64,000 bases of DNA from Akkermansiaceae bacterium UBA7331 (GCA_002471255.1 DKPP01000001.1:124001-188000); one strand, 5' to 3'; shown: positions 44,733-54,028, numbered from the stretch's first letter. The notes: generated from the letters alone by a model not told the origin. A program made the numbers and translations.

Positions 44733-45107
44733 TTATTTAGTATTTTTAACGTGTCCGATTTCTAATACAATCAGAGGTGTGGGTGGAAAAATGTAATTTA
44801 GAATGGATGGTGTTGTATTGAGAGGTGCTCGTACTACGCAAGATAACATATTGTTGTTATTATCGTATATTAAAGGGTAATCATCTGTGTTGATTTTGTT
44901 TCTTATTTGTTCTGGAAGAAAATCAAAGTTTTTTGGACATGATTTATTTTCATCTATATATTCGCTATAACAATGTTTTGATTCTTTATAAATACAGAAA
45001 TTTTCTGAGTTTTCTATGGATAACTTGTCAATTGGAAAATTTAAAGCGATAGAAACTATCATTCCTATGATGAAGTATGACAAGTATTTCGTAAGCAATT
45101 TTTTCAT
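44733..45107 (-). CDS. Hypothetical signal-anchored small protein
   Basis: 124 residues. A hydrophobic N-terminus (about 8-25) acts as a signal or anchor. The rest is short and polar, with four Cys (about 38, 46, 57 and 90) that could form disulfides outside the cytoplasm, and a Pro/Thr-rich tail ending VLEIGHVKN. No family is recognised. Confidence 0.5.
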   Translation of the reverse strand: MKKLLTKYLSYFIIGMIVSIALNFPIDKLSIENSENFCIYKESKHCYSEYIDENKSCPKNFDFLPEQIRNKINTDDYPLIYDNNNNMLSCVVRAPLNTTPSILNYIFPPTPLIVLEIGHVKNTK

Positions 45108-45275
45108 TGTTAGTTATATTGGCAGTATTTTATAAAATGTTGATCATTGTAATGTTGTTGAATTATATTGTTCAGTTAGTAGTTTGGATTATTAATGAAA
45201 CGAATTATAATATCTGCTATAATAAGAAATAAATTGTTGTTTATTTTTATGGTTTTTTAGTAAAACGTATATCAA

Positions 45276-45647
45276 TTAAAGATCCTTTTTCCAATTCAAT
45301 TTAACTTTATCATCGTTAAATAAAAATATAATATCTCCGTGAAAATGTCCTTGAGGGAGTTCGGACTTCACCTTTAAGGTCGTATTGAAATTTTTACCAT
45401 CTTTTATTCGTTGCCATTGTACATTTACCTTTTCGGGTATATCGCCATGTTTGTCAACCATCTGATGGTATGCCGTCATTCCTGGGTAAAGAGCACCGCC
45501 AGCACTCTTAAATCCATTAAAAGAAACATGTACGTTATCTAATGGAACAGTACCTATGTTTTTCTGAACAAAATTATATGAATCCTTATTCTCCGAGCAA
45601 GATGCAAGAATAATTGTGCTAGTTAAATAAAAAATGATTCTTTTCAT
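45276..45647 (-). CDS. Hypothetical lipoprotein
   Basis: 123 residues. A signal with a classic lipobox (TIILASC, Cys at about 17) precedes a small beta-rich domain with the pattern FNGFKSAGGALYPGMTAYHQM and later VNVQWQR. Similar short lipoproteins with an 'F-N-G-F...G-G...P-G' start are often T6SS-type immunity or orphan envelope proteins, but I am not certain of the family. No effector gene is next to it. Confidence 0.6.
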   Translation of the reverse strand: MKRIIFYLTSTIILASCSENKDSYNFVQKNIGTVPLDNVHVSFNGFKSAGGALYPGMTAYHQMVDKHGDIPEKVNVQWQRIKDGKNFNTTLKVKSELPQGHFHGDIIFLFNDDKVKLNWKKDL

Positions 45648-45721
45648 TAAAGTGGAAATTGCTTGTGGAATAATGGATTTTTAGTTTTTACTATTTCCAT
45701 AATTATTTATTTTGAGACGAA

Positions 45722-45988
45722 TTATTTTTCTACCTCTAATTTATTTGAAAACATACGCCAATATATTTTAGATATTTCACTTCCTGAAACTACATTGTAA
45801 ACAGCGTACATGCCATTATACAATGAAGGGGTTACATATTTTAACTCTACACGGTGTATGCCACTAATTTCAGAATATATTTTATCAGGTATATAATGTT
45901 TAAAAAAAGCATCATAAAAAACATATGTTATTAATAAAATTATAATTAAAACAAACATATAAGTGTATTTAATCTTTATTTTTTTCAT
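45722..45988 (-). CDS. Hypothetical small membrane protein
   Basis: 88 residues: a basic N-terminus (MKKIKIKYTY), one helix (about 10-30), and a short polar domain with GMYAVYNVVSG. It is the first gene of the accessory block on its strand. No family is recognised. Confidence 0.45.
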   Translation of the reverse strand: MKKIKIKYTYMFVLIIILLITYVFYDAFFKHYIPDKIYSEISGIHRVELKYVTPSLYNGMYAVYNVVSGSEISKIYWRMFSNKLEVEK

Positions 45989-46454
45989 GGCTTATTTTCA
46001 ATGTTTGGTATTTAGTGCGAGATTTAGTAATTTCGTTGTATAATCAGTAGAAAATTTAATAAACAAATAAATATGAAAGTTTTGGATGTTAGTTTTTTAA
46101 TTAATGCCTATGAGAGATTGCACGGAAGCTTTTCATGCTTACCGAGTGTTAGTCCGATATAAATCTAAACAATTGATTGTACAATCGTTCTCGATTTCAT
46201 TACTTTACGCCTGAACTCATTATAGGTCAAGCAACTTTGCTACCTAAGGCATTGATGGATGGTATCAAGTCAAGTATGACTCAACGTGGGTATAGTTCCT
46301 CTCATACGAAATTATGAGTGAGTTTCAGAGTAGTATTCGGTCAAAATCTTAGGTTGTATCGTTAATATACCATTAAACGAGTATTACCTAGCTGACCTTA
46401 AAAACACGTAAAGTAGAGAAAAATAAGTTTATTGATGTTTATCTTGCTTAGAAC
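45989..46454. other. Gap between the accessory block and the ClC gene
   Basis: About 465 bp. A 28-codon plus-strand ORF starts at ATG 46072, and the stretch 46208-46318 reads in one plus frame as TPELIIGQATLLPKALMDG and ends at a stop, which could be a gene remnant. I cannot identify a parent, and no stable RNA is visible. Confidence 0.4.
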
Positions 46455-48236
46455 TTATTGAATTTTCTCTCGTCGCATGATTTCGGAAAGCACCAAGTAT
46501 AGATCGGCTTTATTGACGACGCCTGTTATTTCCTTCGTGTCAGGATTAACCAATGCCATTGATTCTCCAGCATTTTTCTTGGAAAAGGCACCTAATGCTT
46601 CGGGTAAATGCATATTGGAAGGTAAGGCTGTCATGTCTGTGCGTAACACGTCGATGGCGAGTACCGTATCAGCTAGTTCTTTACTTTTGGCAAAGGCGAC
46701 AACGTCTTGGGCTAAAATAGAGCCGAGATATTTTCCTTTTTTAGATGCTACGAAGAGTACTGGTGTCGGGTTCGTGATGAATGTAGATGCGATCGTGCCA
46801 AAGGTATCTTGAGGTCGTAGAATGGTAGGGGTCGTCCTAGCTACATCTTTCAGTTGCACTTGTCCGAGTGGTTTTTCGAATGTACTGCGAGGTCCGAAAA
46901 TCAATGAATCGTAATACATTGATTTTACTTTCATGAGTTTGGCTACTCCATGAGAGACTAGCACGGCGATAATCAGTGGGAACATGAGTTGCCCAGCCAT
47001 AGTAAATTCGATGACTAATACTAAAGAGGTAATTGGAGCATTAGCCGCAGTAGTGAAGAATGCCGCCATACCGATCAAGGTGTAGGCTAGCGCATATTCA
47101 CCGGGCACGTCAAAGTAGAGTAATATGCCGCTAAATAAAAATCCTAAAATACTACCTATGGTTAAGCTTGGGGTTAAGACACCGCCTACGGTGCCGGTAC
47201 CGAACATAATAGCTACCGTGGCAATTTTTAAAGCCAAGAGTAAGATAGCTGTCGGATATGTAAACTCGAAATGTATCAGGCTATTGATCATATTACGACC
47301 ATTACCTACTATTTCGGGGTATTGAGTGGCTATTACACCGACTAGCAGACCGGCTGCAGCCAATCGTATAGGGAGCCAAATACGTTTACCATTAAGATGC
47401 GAGCGCGAGAATTTTAACAGCCACATCCAACCTGCGGCAACGAATGAGGAAATAACGGCAAGCAAGGCACACCAGAAAATATGACTATTACCAATGAGTG
47501 AAACGGCACCTACTTGATAAATAGGTGTCGGTTCTTGAAATAGGCTCATCATAAAATAGCCTGCACATGATGAAACGAGTAGAGGGGCAAGAAAGTCAAT
47601 GGTCATCGCGCCTAAAACGATTTCACTGACGAATAATCCCCCTGCTAATGGGGTATGAAATGCTGCTGACATGCCCGATGCAGCCGCGCAAGCGACCATA
47701 AGCCTTAATCTAGGCGCCGACATTCGAAAGAACCGCCCAATCCACGATGCAGCTACTGCTGCGGACTGCACCAAAGGACCTTCTCGACCGATTGATCCGC
47801 CGGAACCAATGGTGAAAATGGCGGAAACCGTGCGCAAAAGGCTAGGTTTTGTCGGCACGTAGCCATTGCCTAAAGCTACCGCTTCCATGTATTCGGTAGC
47901 CTTTGCGGGGACAAATCGATGGGTAAACAATAAAGTAAGGCCCGCCAATAAACCACCAATAGCAGGTACGAGTGCGCACCACCAAGGATTCTCAAGAGCT
48001 AAATCGGTAAAAGCCTTAATTTGAGAATAGTGATGTTTGCCTGTTAAGATATTTTGTACCCAATCGACAAAAAATTCGAATAACAAGGCAGTGGCCGCGC
48101 CTATGACGCCAACGATAGCTGCCCATACATAGATGACCTGTCTATCCCCAAGTCTAATATGCTCCCGTAAACGAAGAGCAAACCGAAGAAAAGATTGTCT
48201 GCTTTGGTTTGATGAGTCTGGTGCAGTATGAGGCAT
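46455..48236 (-). CDS. ClC-family chloride channel or transporter with CBS domains
   Basis: 593 residues. The membrane domain (about 30-450) has the signatures GSGGSIGREGP (gating Glu152) and GTGTVGGVLTPSLTIG. Two CBS domains follow (about 465-590), which usually bind adenine nucleotides. At the site of the E. coli internal proton glutamate (Glu203, in FIIEEM), the sequence reads FVSEIV, so the second glutamate is replaced by Ile. Channel-type members also lack it, so it may conduct anions rather than exchange protons. It follows an EIIA-like gene by 5 bp, suggesting functional linkage. Confidence 0.88.
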   Translation of the reverse strand: MPHTAPDSSNQSRQSFLRFALRLREHIRLGDRQVIYVWAAIVGVIGAATALLFEFFVDWVQNILTGKHHYSQIKAFTDLALENPWWCALVPAIGGLLAGLTLLFTHRFVPAKATEYMEAVALGNGYVPTKPSLLRTVSAIFTIGSGGSIGREGPLVQSAAVAASWIGRFFRMSAPRLRLMVACAAASGMSAAFHTPLAGGLFVSEIVLGAMTIDFLAPLLVSSCAGYFMMSLFQEPTPIYQVGAVSLIGNSHIFWCALLAVISSFVAAGWMWLLKFSRSHLNGKRIWLPIRLAAAGLLVGVIATQYPEIVGNGRNMINSLIHFEFTYPTAILLLALKIATVAIMFGTGTVGGVLTPSLTIGSILGFLFSGILLYFDVPGEYALAYTLIGMAAFFTTAANAPITSLVLVIEFTMAGQLMFPLIIAVLVSHGVAKLMKVKSMYYDSLIFGPRSTFEKPLGQVQLKDVARTTPTILRPQDTFGTIASTFITNPTPVLFVASKKGKYLGSILAQDVVAFAKSKELADTVLAIDVLRTDMTALPSNMHLPEALGAFSKKNAGESMALVNPDTKEITGVVNKADLYLVLSEIMRREKIQ

Positions 48237-48241
48237 GTTTT

Positions 48242-48679
48242 TTAGTTAAGCACGCGGAGTAAATGTTCCTTGAGTTGATCGGGTGTTAATTGATAAGGAG
48301 CGGCAGTGGTGAAGTTCTTATACCATCTTAACAATTTTTGCATCGTGGTGAGGTAAGCGGTTACCATTTTTGAAGGTACCCCTAATAATACGATCATGTG
48401 GGCTGTTTGGTCAGCCTCCGGCCAAGCAATGCCTGTTTGGCTTAGTCCTATTGAGATGTTCATTTCTTCCAATATATTGACTCGTCCGTGAGGTACTGCC
48501 AATCCGTTTTCTAAATAGGTGGAAGAAGTTTCTTCTCTTAATTCTACTGCTTCAAGTAGTAGTTCCTGTTCCTCTTGATCCATGTCGGCACACATGGATG
48601 ACACCAAAAGCTCTAGGGCTTCGTCTTGTGCGATGTCCTCCGGTAATGAAATAATTTGAAGCTTGATAGGATTGCTCAC
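48242..48679 (-). CDS. PTS EIIA (PtsN/fructose-type) domain protein
   Basis: 145 residues, a single EIIA domain of the mannitol/fructose/Ntr family, with the phosphorylatable His64 in GLAVPHGRV and the family's YLENG just before it. It has no transport EIIB or EIIC partner here. Together with HprK at 6683 this points to a regulatory, non-transporting PTS branch. It lies directly upstream of the ClC gene (5-bp gap), hinting that its phosphorylation controls or is linked with that channel. Confidence 0.85.
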   Translation of the reverse strand: MSNPIKLQIISLPEDIAQDEALELLVSSMCADMDQEEQELLLEAVELREETSSTYLENGLAVPHGRVNILEEMNISIGLSQTGIAWPEADQTAHMIVLLGVPSKMVTAYLTTMQKLLRWYKNFTTAAPYQLTPDQLKEHLLRVLN

Positions 48680-48780
48680 GGAAAAATATATGGATTAGGT
48701 TATTATTTTAAAAATTTTCCAATTATATTACAAGACGATTCTAGTAACGAAAAAGTTGAATGTAAATCTTACAATTCAGG

Positions 48781-49506
48781 TCACTCGGCTTTTTTCATCT
48801 CATCATGAAGAGGAAATAGATAATAACTATTAATATCCGGCTCATCTTTTAAGAAATAGTGCCACCATTCCAACTTGTAGTTGACGAAGCCATGTTTTTC
48901 AAATGTGCTTTTGAGTATATGCCTGTTATGGCGTTGCTCAGGTGTTAATCCCGGATAATTGGTGGCGGAGATTGGATCTAATAAATCATGAAAACCACCC
49001 ATATTGACCAATTTTCCGGTTTTTCTGTTTCGTAAGGTTACATCTACGGCTACACCTCGGGAATGTTCTGAAAAATTGCGTAGATATTTATCTCCAAAGA
49101 CCGTTTTTTTATCAATGTTAGGATAAAAAACGGATTTCATTTTTTGATCATTGGGGTCATTGCCCCACATTGAGATATCCATGACGGCGGTATGAGGTCT
49201 ATAAGCGTCATAGATGACTAGAGTATAGCCTTGTTTATGAAAATCTTCGGCAACTTTTTTTAAAGCGCTAGCCGCTTCGGTTCGTAAGATAGCTCGTTTG
49301 CCTCGATAGCCCGCTAATGGTCTGCCTACGAAATTATCGTCCGTAGCATATCGGAGCTGAATTTCCGGTAGCTTGGTTGCTTCATCCAGATACATGAAGC
49401 CTTTTGGCATTACCGGGCTATTGACTTGATTTAAACTGGGCTGGGTAGTGCAAGATGCAACTAAAAATGTACAAAAAAGCCCCATTCCTATTACGATTTG
49501 TTTCAT
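48781..49506 (-). CDS. ddpX: D-Ala-D-Ala dipeptidase (VanX/DdpX type) lipoprotein
   Basis: 241 residues from ATG 49506; an upstream in-frame ATG at 49524 would add six residues but makes a worse signal peptide. A lipobox VASC lies near residue 19 of the shorter form. Zinc-ligand and catalytic motifs of peptidase M15D: SEHSRGVAVDVTL (His, Asp) and EWWHYF (Glu, His). It hydrolyses D-Ala-D-Ala, either freeing peptidoglycan-derived D-alanine or, in vancomycin-type systems, depleting the dipeptide. A lipid anchor favours recycling of peptidoglycan fragments. The 5' coding region overlaps a hairpin described separately. Confidence 0.88.
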   Translation of the reverse strand: MKQIVIGMGLFCTFLVASCTTQPSLNQVNSPVMPKGFMYLDEATKLPEIQLRYATDDNFVGRPLAGYRGKRAILRTEAASALKKVAEDFHKQGYTLVIYDAYRPHTAVMDISMWGNDPNDQKMKSVFYPNIDKKTVFGDKYLRNFSEHSRGVAVDVTLRNRKTGKLVNMGGFHDLLDPISATNYPGLTPEQRHNRHILKSTFEKHGFVNYKLEWWHYFLKDEPDINSYYLFPLHDEMKKAE

Positions 49507-49540
49507 TTGAGGTAAAACAATCATGTAAGAATGGGGCTTT
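49476..49540 (-). promoter_or_regulatory. Terminator-like hairpin spanning the ddpX start codon
   Basis: On the minus strand AAAGCCCCATTC (49540-49529) pairs perfectly over twelve bases with GAATGGGGCTTT (49487-49476), followed by more T. The loop of 41 nt contains both candidate ddpX start codons. It begins 25 bp after the rpoD stop, so it looks like the rpoD terminator and can also fold around the ddpX start, which may limit read-through or ribosome access. Confidence 0.7.
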
Positions 49541-49564
49541 ATGAAAAATGATCGATGAATCGGA

Positions 49565-51523
49565 TTAGGATTCAGTCATTTCCAAGAATCCTTTGATCTT
49601 GGAGATACGTGTGGGGTGACGAAGCTTACGAAGTGCCTTCGCTTCAATCTGACGAATACGTTCACGTGTTACGCTGAATTGGCGACCCACTTCTTCAAGT
49701 GTTCTTGGGCTACCATCACGTAAACCGAAACGTTGCTCGATTACTTCACGCTCACGGTCGGTCAATGTGTCCAATACGTCCTTGATCTTCTCTTTTAAGA
49801 ATGAGAAGGAAGCTTCTTCCATTGGGTTTTCAGCCGCTTTGTCTTCAATGAAATCACCGAAGGATGTATCGTCTGAATCACCAACCGGGGCTTGTAAGGA
49901 AATTGGCTGTTGAGCCATTTTCAATACGGAACGCACACGTTCTACCGGTAAGTTGATTTCTTCCGCAATTTCATCAGGTGTAGGTTCACGTCCAAATTCC
50001 TGTACCAATTGCTTTTGAACACGCATTAACTTGTTAATGGTCTCAATCATGTGTACCGGAATACGAATGGTACGTGCTTGGTCAGCGATAGAACGGGTGA
50101 TTGCCTGGCGGATCCACCATGTAGCATAGGTAGAGAACTTGTAACCACGACGGTATTCAAACTTTTCTACAGCTTTCATTAAGCCCATGTTACCTTCTTG
50201 AATCAAGTCAAGGAAGGAAAGGCCACGGTTGGTGTATTTCTTTGCGATGGAGATAACGAGACGAAGGTTAGCTTCAACCATTTCATCTTTAGCTCTGCGG
50301 ACTTTTCTTAACCAAGTACGTAATTCTTGGTAAGCTGTGTTCATTTGGTCTGCAGTGAGCCACATTCTCATTTCGTACTCAGCTAAGCGCTCTTGGCATT
50401 CTTTATCTTTAGGGTCTTCTTGTAATTTTTGTACGACCTTATTGACACGATCTTTAGCTTCTTCGATGATTGGGCAAAAGTCCTCAATAATCTTATACTT
50501 GAAGTAAAGGCGAACGAATAATTTGTTAAGAGCTGTGTGGATTTTTTCAAACTCAGCTTGTTTTGTTTTGCCTGGCTTGCTTTCAGGATCGGCTTGACGA
50601 TATTTTCTATAAGCTAGGCCAACATCCGTATGAGCACGACGGATTTGATTGCAAAGGTGCTTTAATCCATCCAAATATGTTTTGCGAGAATCGATTTTTT
50701 TGTCAAGAATGACTCGGTCAAAACGCTCATCACTTTCGTTAAGGCGGATGGCTACATTGAGGTAAGAATCTGCGATGAAACCAAAGCGGTGGATGCAACG
50801 TTGTACATTTTGTTCGGCTTCTTCGATTCTTTTAGAAATTTCAACTTCCTGTTCACGAGTAAGCAATGGAACTTGGCCCATTTGCTTGAGGTACATACGA
50901 ACCGGGTCGTCAAGAATGTCCATCTTGGCTTCCAACTTTTCGTCTTCATCCTCTTCTTCCGTTTCGCGGATGCGAACGCGGTCAGTGTAGTTATCTACTT
51001 CGGAAGCATCGATGATGTCGAAAGCCATGCTACGAAGACGTTCCATGATCGCTTCATAGTCTTGCTGATCAACAATGTCATTAGGTAAGGCATCATTAAT
51101 ATCATCAAAGGTCAAGTAACCTTGTTCTTTGGCAAGTTTGATTAATTCACGGATTTTTTCCTGAATTTCAGGAGCGTCAATCGGATTAGTGATTTTTCTG
51201 CTAGCTGCTCGCTGTCTTTCTTCTTCCAGAATTTCGCTTAACTTTTTAGGCGCAGCTTCAGCTTTAGAAGGAGCTTTTTCCTTTGCAGGGGCTTTCTCCT
51301 TTGTAGAGGCTTTTGGCTTGGCAGTTGTTTTCTTTTCCGCCGCTGGGGCCTTAGGTTTGTTGGAAGATTTTGTAGGAGCCGCAGCACTTGACTTAGCCGC
51401 AACTTTTTTCGTCGGCTTATCCTTAGCTTCAGTTACCTCAGCACTAGCCTTAGTCGTGGCTTTTGCTTTGGTCGCTTTGCTTTTCGTTGATTTCGATGGT
51501 TTGGAGTCTCCTGATGTTGACAT
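49565..51523 (-). CDS. rpoD: RNA polymerase sigma-70 factor RpoD with Lys/Ala-rich N-terminal tail
   Basis: 652 residues. Residues 1-95 are a low-complexity Lys/Ala/Pro/Ser tail with repeats such as KEKAPAKEKAPSK. Region 1.1 follows (about 105-175), then the non-conserved region, region 2 with NLRLVISIAKKYTNRGLSF and YKFSTYATWWIRQAI (-10 recognition), region 3, and region 4 with VTRERIRQIEAKALRKLRHP (-35 recognition). It is the housekeeping sigma factor. It follows dnaG by 57 bp in the conserved dnaG-rpoD order. Confidence 0.96.
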   Translation of the reverse strand: MSTSGDSKPSKSTKSKATKAKATTKASAEVTEAKDKPTKKVAAKSSAAAPTKSSNKPKAPAAEKKTTAKPKASTKEKAPAKEKAPSKAEAAPKKLSEILEEERQRAASRKITNPIDAPEIQEKIRELIKLAKEQGYLTFDDINDALPNDIVDQQDYEAIMERLRSMAFDIIDASEVDNYTDRVRIRETEEEDEDEKLEAKMDILDDPVRMYLKQMGQVPLLTREQEVEISKRIEEAEQNVQRCIHRFGFIADSYLNVAIRLNESDERFDRVILDKKIDSRKTYLDGLKHLCNQIRRAHTDVGLAYRKYRQADPESKPGKTKQAEFEKIHTALNKLFVRLYFKYKIIEDFCPIIEEAKDRVNKVVQKLQEDPKDKECQERLAEYEMRMWLTADQMNTAYQELRTWLRKVRRAKDEMVEANLRLVISIAKKYTNRGLSFLDLIQEGNMGLMKAVEKFEYRRGYKFSTYATWWIRQAITRSIADQARTIRIPVHMIETINKLMRVQKQLVQEFGREPTPDEIAEEINLPVERVRSVLKMAQQPISLQAPVGDSDDTSFGDFIEDKAAENPMEEASFSFLKEKIKDVLDTLTDREREVIEQRFGLRDGSPRTLEEVGRQFSVTRERIRQIEAKALRKLRHPTRISKIKGFLEMTES

Positions 51524-51580
51524 AAGAACAAAAATTCTGGGCGCAATCCACCATTATGCATCATACCTAACGGTGAAGAG

Positions 51581-53389
51581 TCACACTTTATTGAGTTGCT
51601 TGGTTATTGCAACACTTATTTCAGACAGTTTTAGCTTTCGTTCCGTTGTAGTTGAGGGGTCGGATAATTCTGCCATAATCTGACTGTAATAAAGTTTGAG
51701 GTATGATTTCGCTACTCCATTACATGCCTCAAGGACGCTTTGGGTAACATCTGCGATAGGTACCGGATCAAGATGCATACTTTTGAGCGCAGCAGCTTCG
51801 TTTGGCGGCAAAGTTTCCAGAAAAGCGAGTATTGCCGTAGGGCTGCCCGGTTCCGGAAGTTTTTCCAAGATTTTTTTGAGCAAAGTACCACCCGGTAAAT
51901 GATTCATAGGCTCGTATAGCTCTTCGATACGATCTAAGATAAGATCCTGTGCCTGTTTGTTTTGTAGAGAGAGTTCACACAAGATGACCAAAGACCGTTC
52001 TATGTGTATAGGCTTAATGACTTCTTGTGTTACGGACGGCGAATTATTATTCCTATCCGATGCATATTTCCGTTCCTTCTTGCTTTCCTTGACGGCACGT
52101 TTCACGTTCGTTCTCATATCCTCTAGGGATAATCTGAAACGACTGGCGATATCGGCGGCAGCAACATCTCGAGCGATCGGGTCATTGATAAATGAGAGTA
52201 ATTGAGTTACTTCACTTAAAAATGTAGAAACCGTTGCCGTATCTTTATCGACCCCCGCACGTTTAGCCAAAGTGACTTTATGTTCGAAAAATGGTCTGCT
52301 TTCATCAATCTTTCGGATAAAAGATTCCGTGCCCTCTCTTTTAATCATGGAGTCGGGATCATCACCTTCAGGTAGATCGACGCTATAAATCGACTTACCT
52401 AATGGGGCTAATTCCTTAAACGCCCTATCTGAAGCGGAGATACCTGCCTTATCCGCATCAAAACATAAGATAACTTTTGATGTATAGCGGCTTAAGGTTT
52501 TTGCGTGATCAGGTGTGAATGCCGTGCCTAGTGCGGCAATGGCATAGGGGATGCCTGCTTCATGACAAGCGATAACATCGAGTTGCCCTTCGCATAATAG
52601 AGCTTGGTTATGTTTTGGCATGGCACTTCTCGCCTTATCCAGACCAAAAATGACATTACCTTTTTTGAAAATGGTTGTTTCGGGTGAATTGACGTATTTA
52701 CCCGTGTTTTCTTGTGGTCGGAGTATACGCCCGGAAAAGGCGATGCATTCTCCGTGTACATTGTTGATAGGGAACATCAAGCGATCGCGAAATCTGGCGT
52801 AGATATTCCCTCTCTCATCTAAGCTTGCCAAACCGGCATCAATTAAAGTTTGATTATTAATGCCCTTATTGTTTGCCCAATGAATAAAACTTTGAGAGTG
52901 ATCGGGAGCCCAGCCAATCTTCCATCGCTTTGCCATATCGGCTCCATATCCGCGTGATTTAAGGTAAGCTCGTGCTTCTGCTGCCAAAGGTGATTTTAGG
53001 AGTAGCTCATGGTAAAAGTTGGCAACTTGATAGTGAGCCTCAAGTAATCGAGTACGGGTACGTTTACGACGTTCCTCTTCAGGATTATAAGCCTCTTCGA
53101 TTAAGGGGACTCCTGCCTTTTCCGCTAAACGTCTGACCGTATCTTGGAAAGAGAGGTTTTCCATCTTCATGATAAAACCTATTGCCGATCCTCCTTCGCC
53201 ACAACCGAAACATTTATAATTTTGTCGATTGCTATCAACGACAAAAGATGGAGTCTTTTCATTATGGAAGGGGCAACATGCCTTCCATCTACTACCGGCT
53301 CGTTTTAGGGGTATATAGGATCCGACAATATCCACAATGTCAATAGCATCGAGGACTTTTTTTATACTGTCTTCATCAATTTTTCCCAT
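51581..53389 (-). CDS. dnaG: DNA primase
   Basis: 602 residues from ATG 53389; the open frame continues 19 codons upstream but the family start is MGKIDEDSIKKVLDAI. An N-terminal zinc finger (CPFH and CFGC) precedes the RNA polymerase core and TOPRIM domain with CEGQLDVIACHE and CFDADKAG. The C-terminal DnaB-binding region is helical. It makes RNA primers for replication. It forms the macromolecular-synthesis pair with rpoD, here without rpsU. Confidence 0.95.
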   Translation of the reverse strand: MGKIDEDSIKKVLDAIDIVDIVGSYIPLKRAGSRWKACCPFHNEKTPSFVVDSNRQNYKCFGCGEGGSAIGFIMKMENLSFQDTVRRLAEKAGVPLIEEAYNPEEERRKRTRTRLLEAHYQVANFYHELLLKSPLAAEARAYLKSRGYGADMAKRWKIGWAPDHSQSFIHWANNKGINNQTLIDAGLASLDERGNIYARFRDRLMFPINNVHGECIAFSGRILRPQENTGKYVNSPETTIFKKGNVIFGLDKARSAMPKHNQALLCEGQLDVIACHEAGIPYAIAALGTAFTPDHAKTLSRYTSKVILCFDADKAGISASDRAFKELAPLGKSIYSVDLPEGDDPDSMIKREGTESFIRKIDESRPFFEHKVTLAKRAGVDKDTATVSTFLSEVTQLLSFINDPIARDVAAADIASRFRLSLEDMRTNVKRAVKESKKERKYASDRNNNSPSVTQEVIKPIHIERSLVILCELSLQNKQAQDLILDRIEELYEPMNHLPGGTLLKKILEKLPEPGSPTAILAFLETLPPNEAAALKSMHLDPVPIADVTQSVLEACNGVAKSYLKLYYSQIMAELSDPSTTTERKLKLSEISVAITKQLNKV

Positions 53390-53701
53390 ATCGGAAAGAG
53401 ACCTTAGCACTTTTTGTTTTCGTGAGCAAGAGGCGTATAAGCCCACACGTAGATAATATTTTCATTAATCGGGCAATATCTTTTTTCGGGGATTATCCTA
53501 ACTTGCAGCCTATTGTCTGGCTTATGTTTTGTGTTTTGAAACGGTAATGGTGAATATATTTACTTGGATTTGTTTGACTTATGATTATTTATGTTTTATT
53601 TATTTTAGTGAATACTATTTCAACCAAGATCAAAAATCTAAAACTCACATTGATGTTGGTCAGTTCTCTAACCTAGAATATCATCCAAAGAAATTTTAAT
53701 T
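53390..53701. other. Gap between divergent dnaG and the 53702 gene
   Basis: About 310 bp, AT-rich, presumably carrying promoters for both directions. No gene or stable RNA is visible. Confidence 0.5.
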
Positions 53702-54028
53702 GTGAAATACCTTGGTAAATTTATATTGTTCATGAATATATTGATATTATCATCTTGTTATCAATCAGATAACGATATAGTTAATATAAAAATAAGAATA
53801 TTGCAAACTACATGGAACGAAGACATATATGATACGGGTCAGACTGTTGCGTGGGAAGAAATACGGTGCGAAATATTAAATAGTGATCAATATAAAAATA
53901 TCACTATCATTAATGATGATAATGAGAAAATGAAAACGCTTAAAAAAGATCAAATAGTAGGAATCGGTGTGCGTAAATCAGATTTGAAATCAAATGACAT
54001 TAATATGAATGAAATCATATGGATGTGA
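53702..54028 (+). CDS. Hypothetical lipoprotein
   Basis: 108 residues, GTG start. The signal ends in a good lipobox (LSSC, Cys at about 19), and the rest is a small polar domain with no recognisable motif, ending DINMNEIIWM. It lies in an AT-rich pocket with the next gene. Confidence 0.5.
   Translation: MKYLGKFILFMNILILSSCYQSDNDIVNIKIRILQTTWNEDIYDTGQTVAWEEIRCEILNSDQYKNITIINDDNEKMKTLKKDQIVGIGVRKSDLKSNDINMNEIIWM

Noticed and set aside
46072..46318. Short plus-strand open frames before the ClC gene as a real gene
   Set aside because: They are under 40 codons, with no recognisable product; at most a remnant.
51189..51683. 164-codon plus-strand frame rich in Ala/Val/Phe opposite rpoD and dnaG
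   Set aside because: It is a mirror of the Lys/Ala-rich rpoD tail and shows no gene features.
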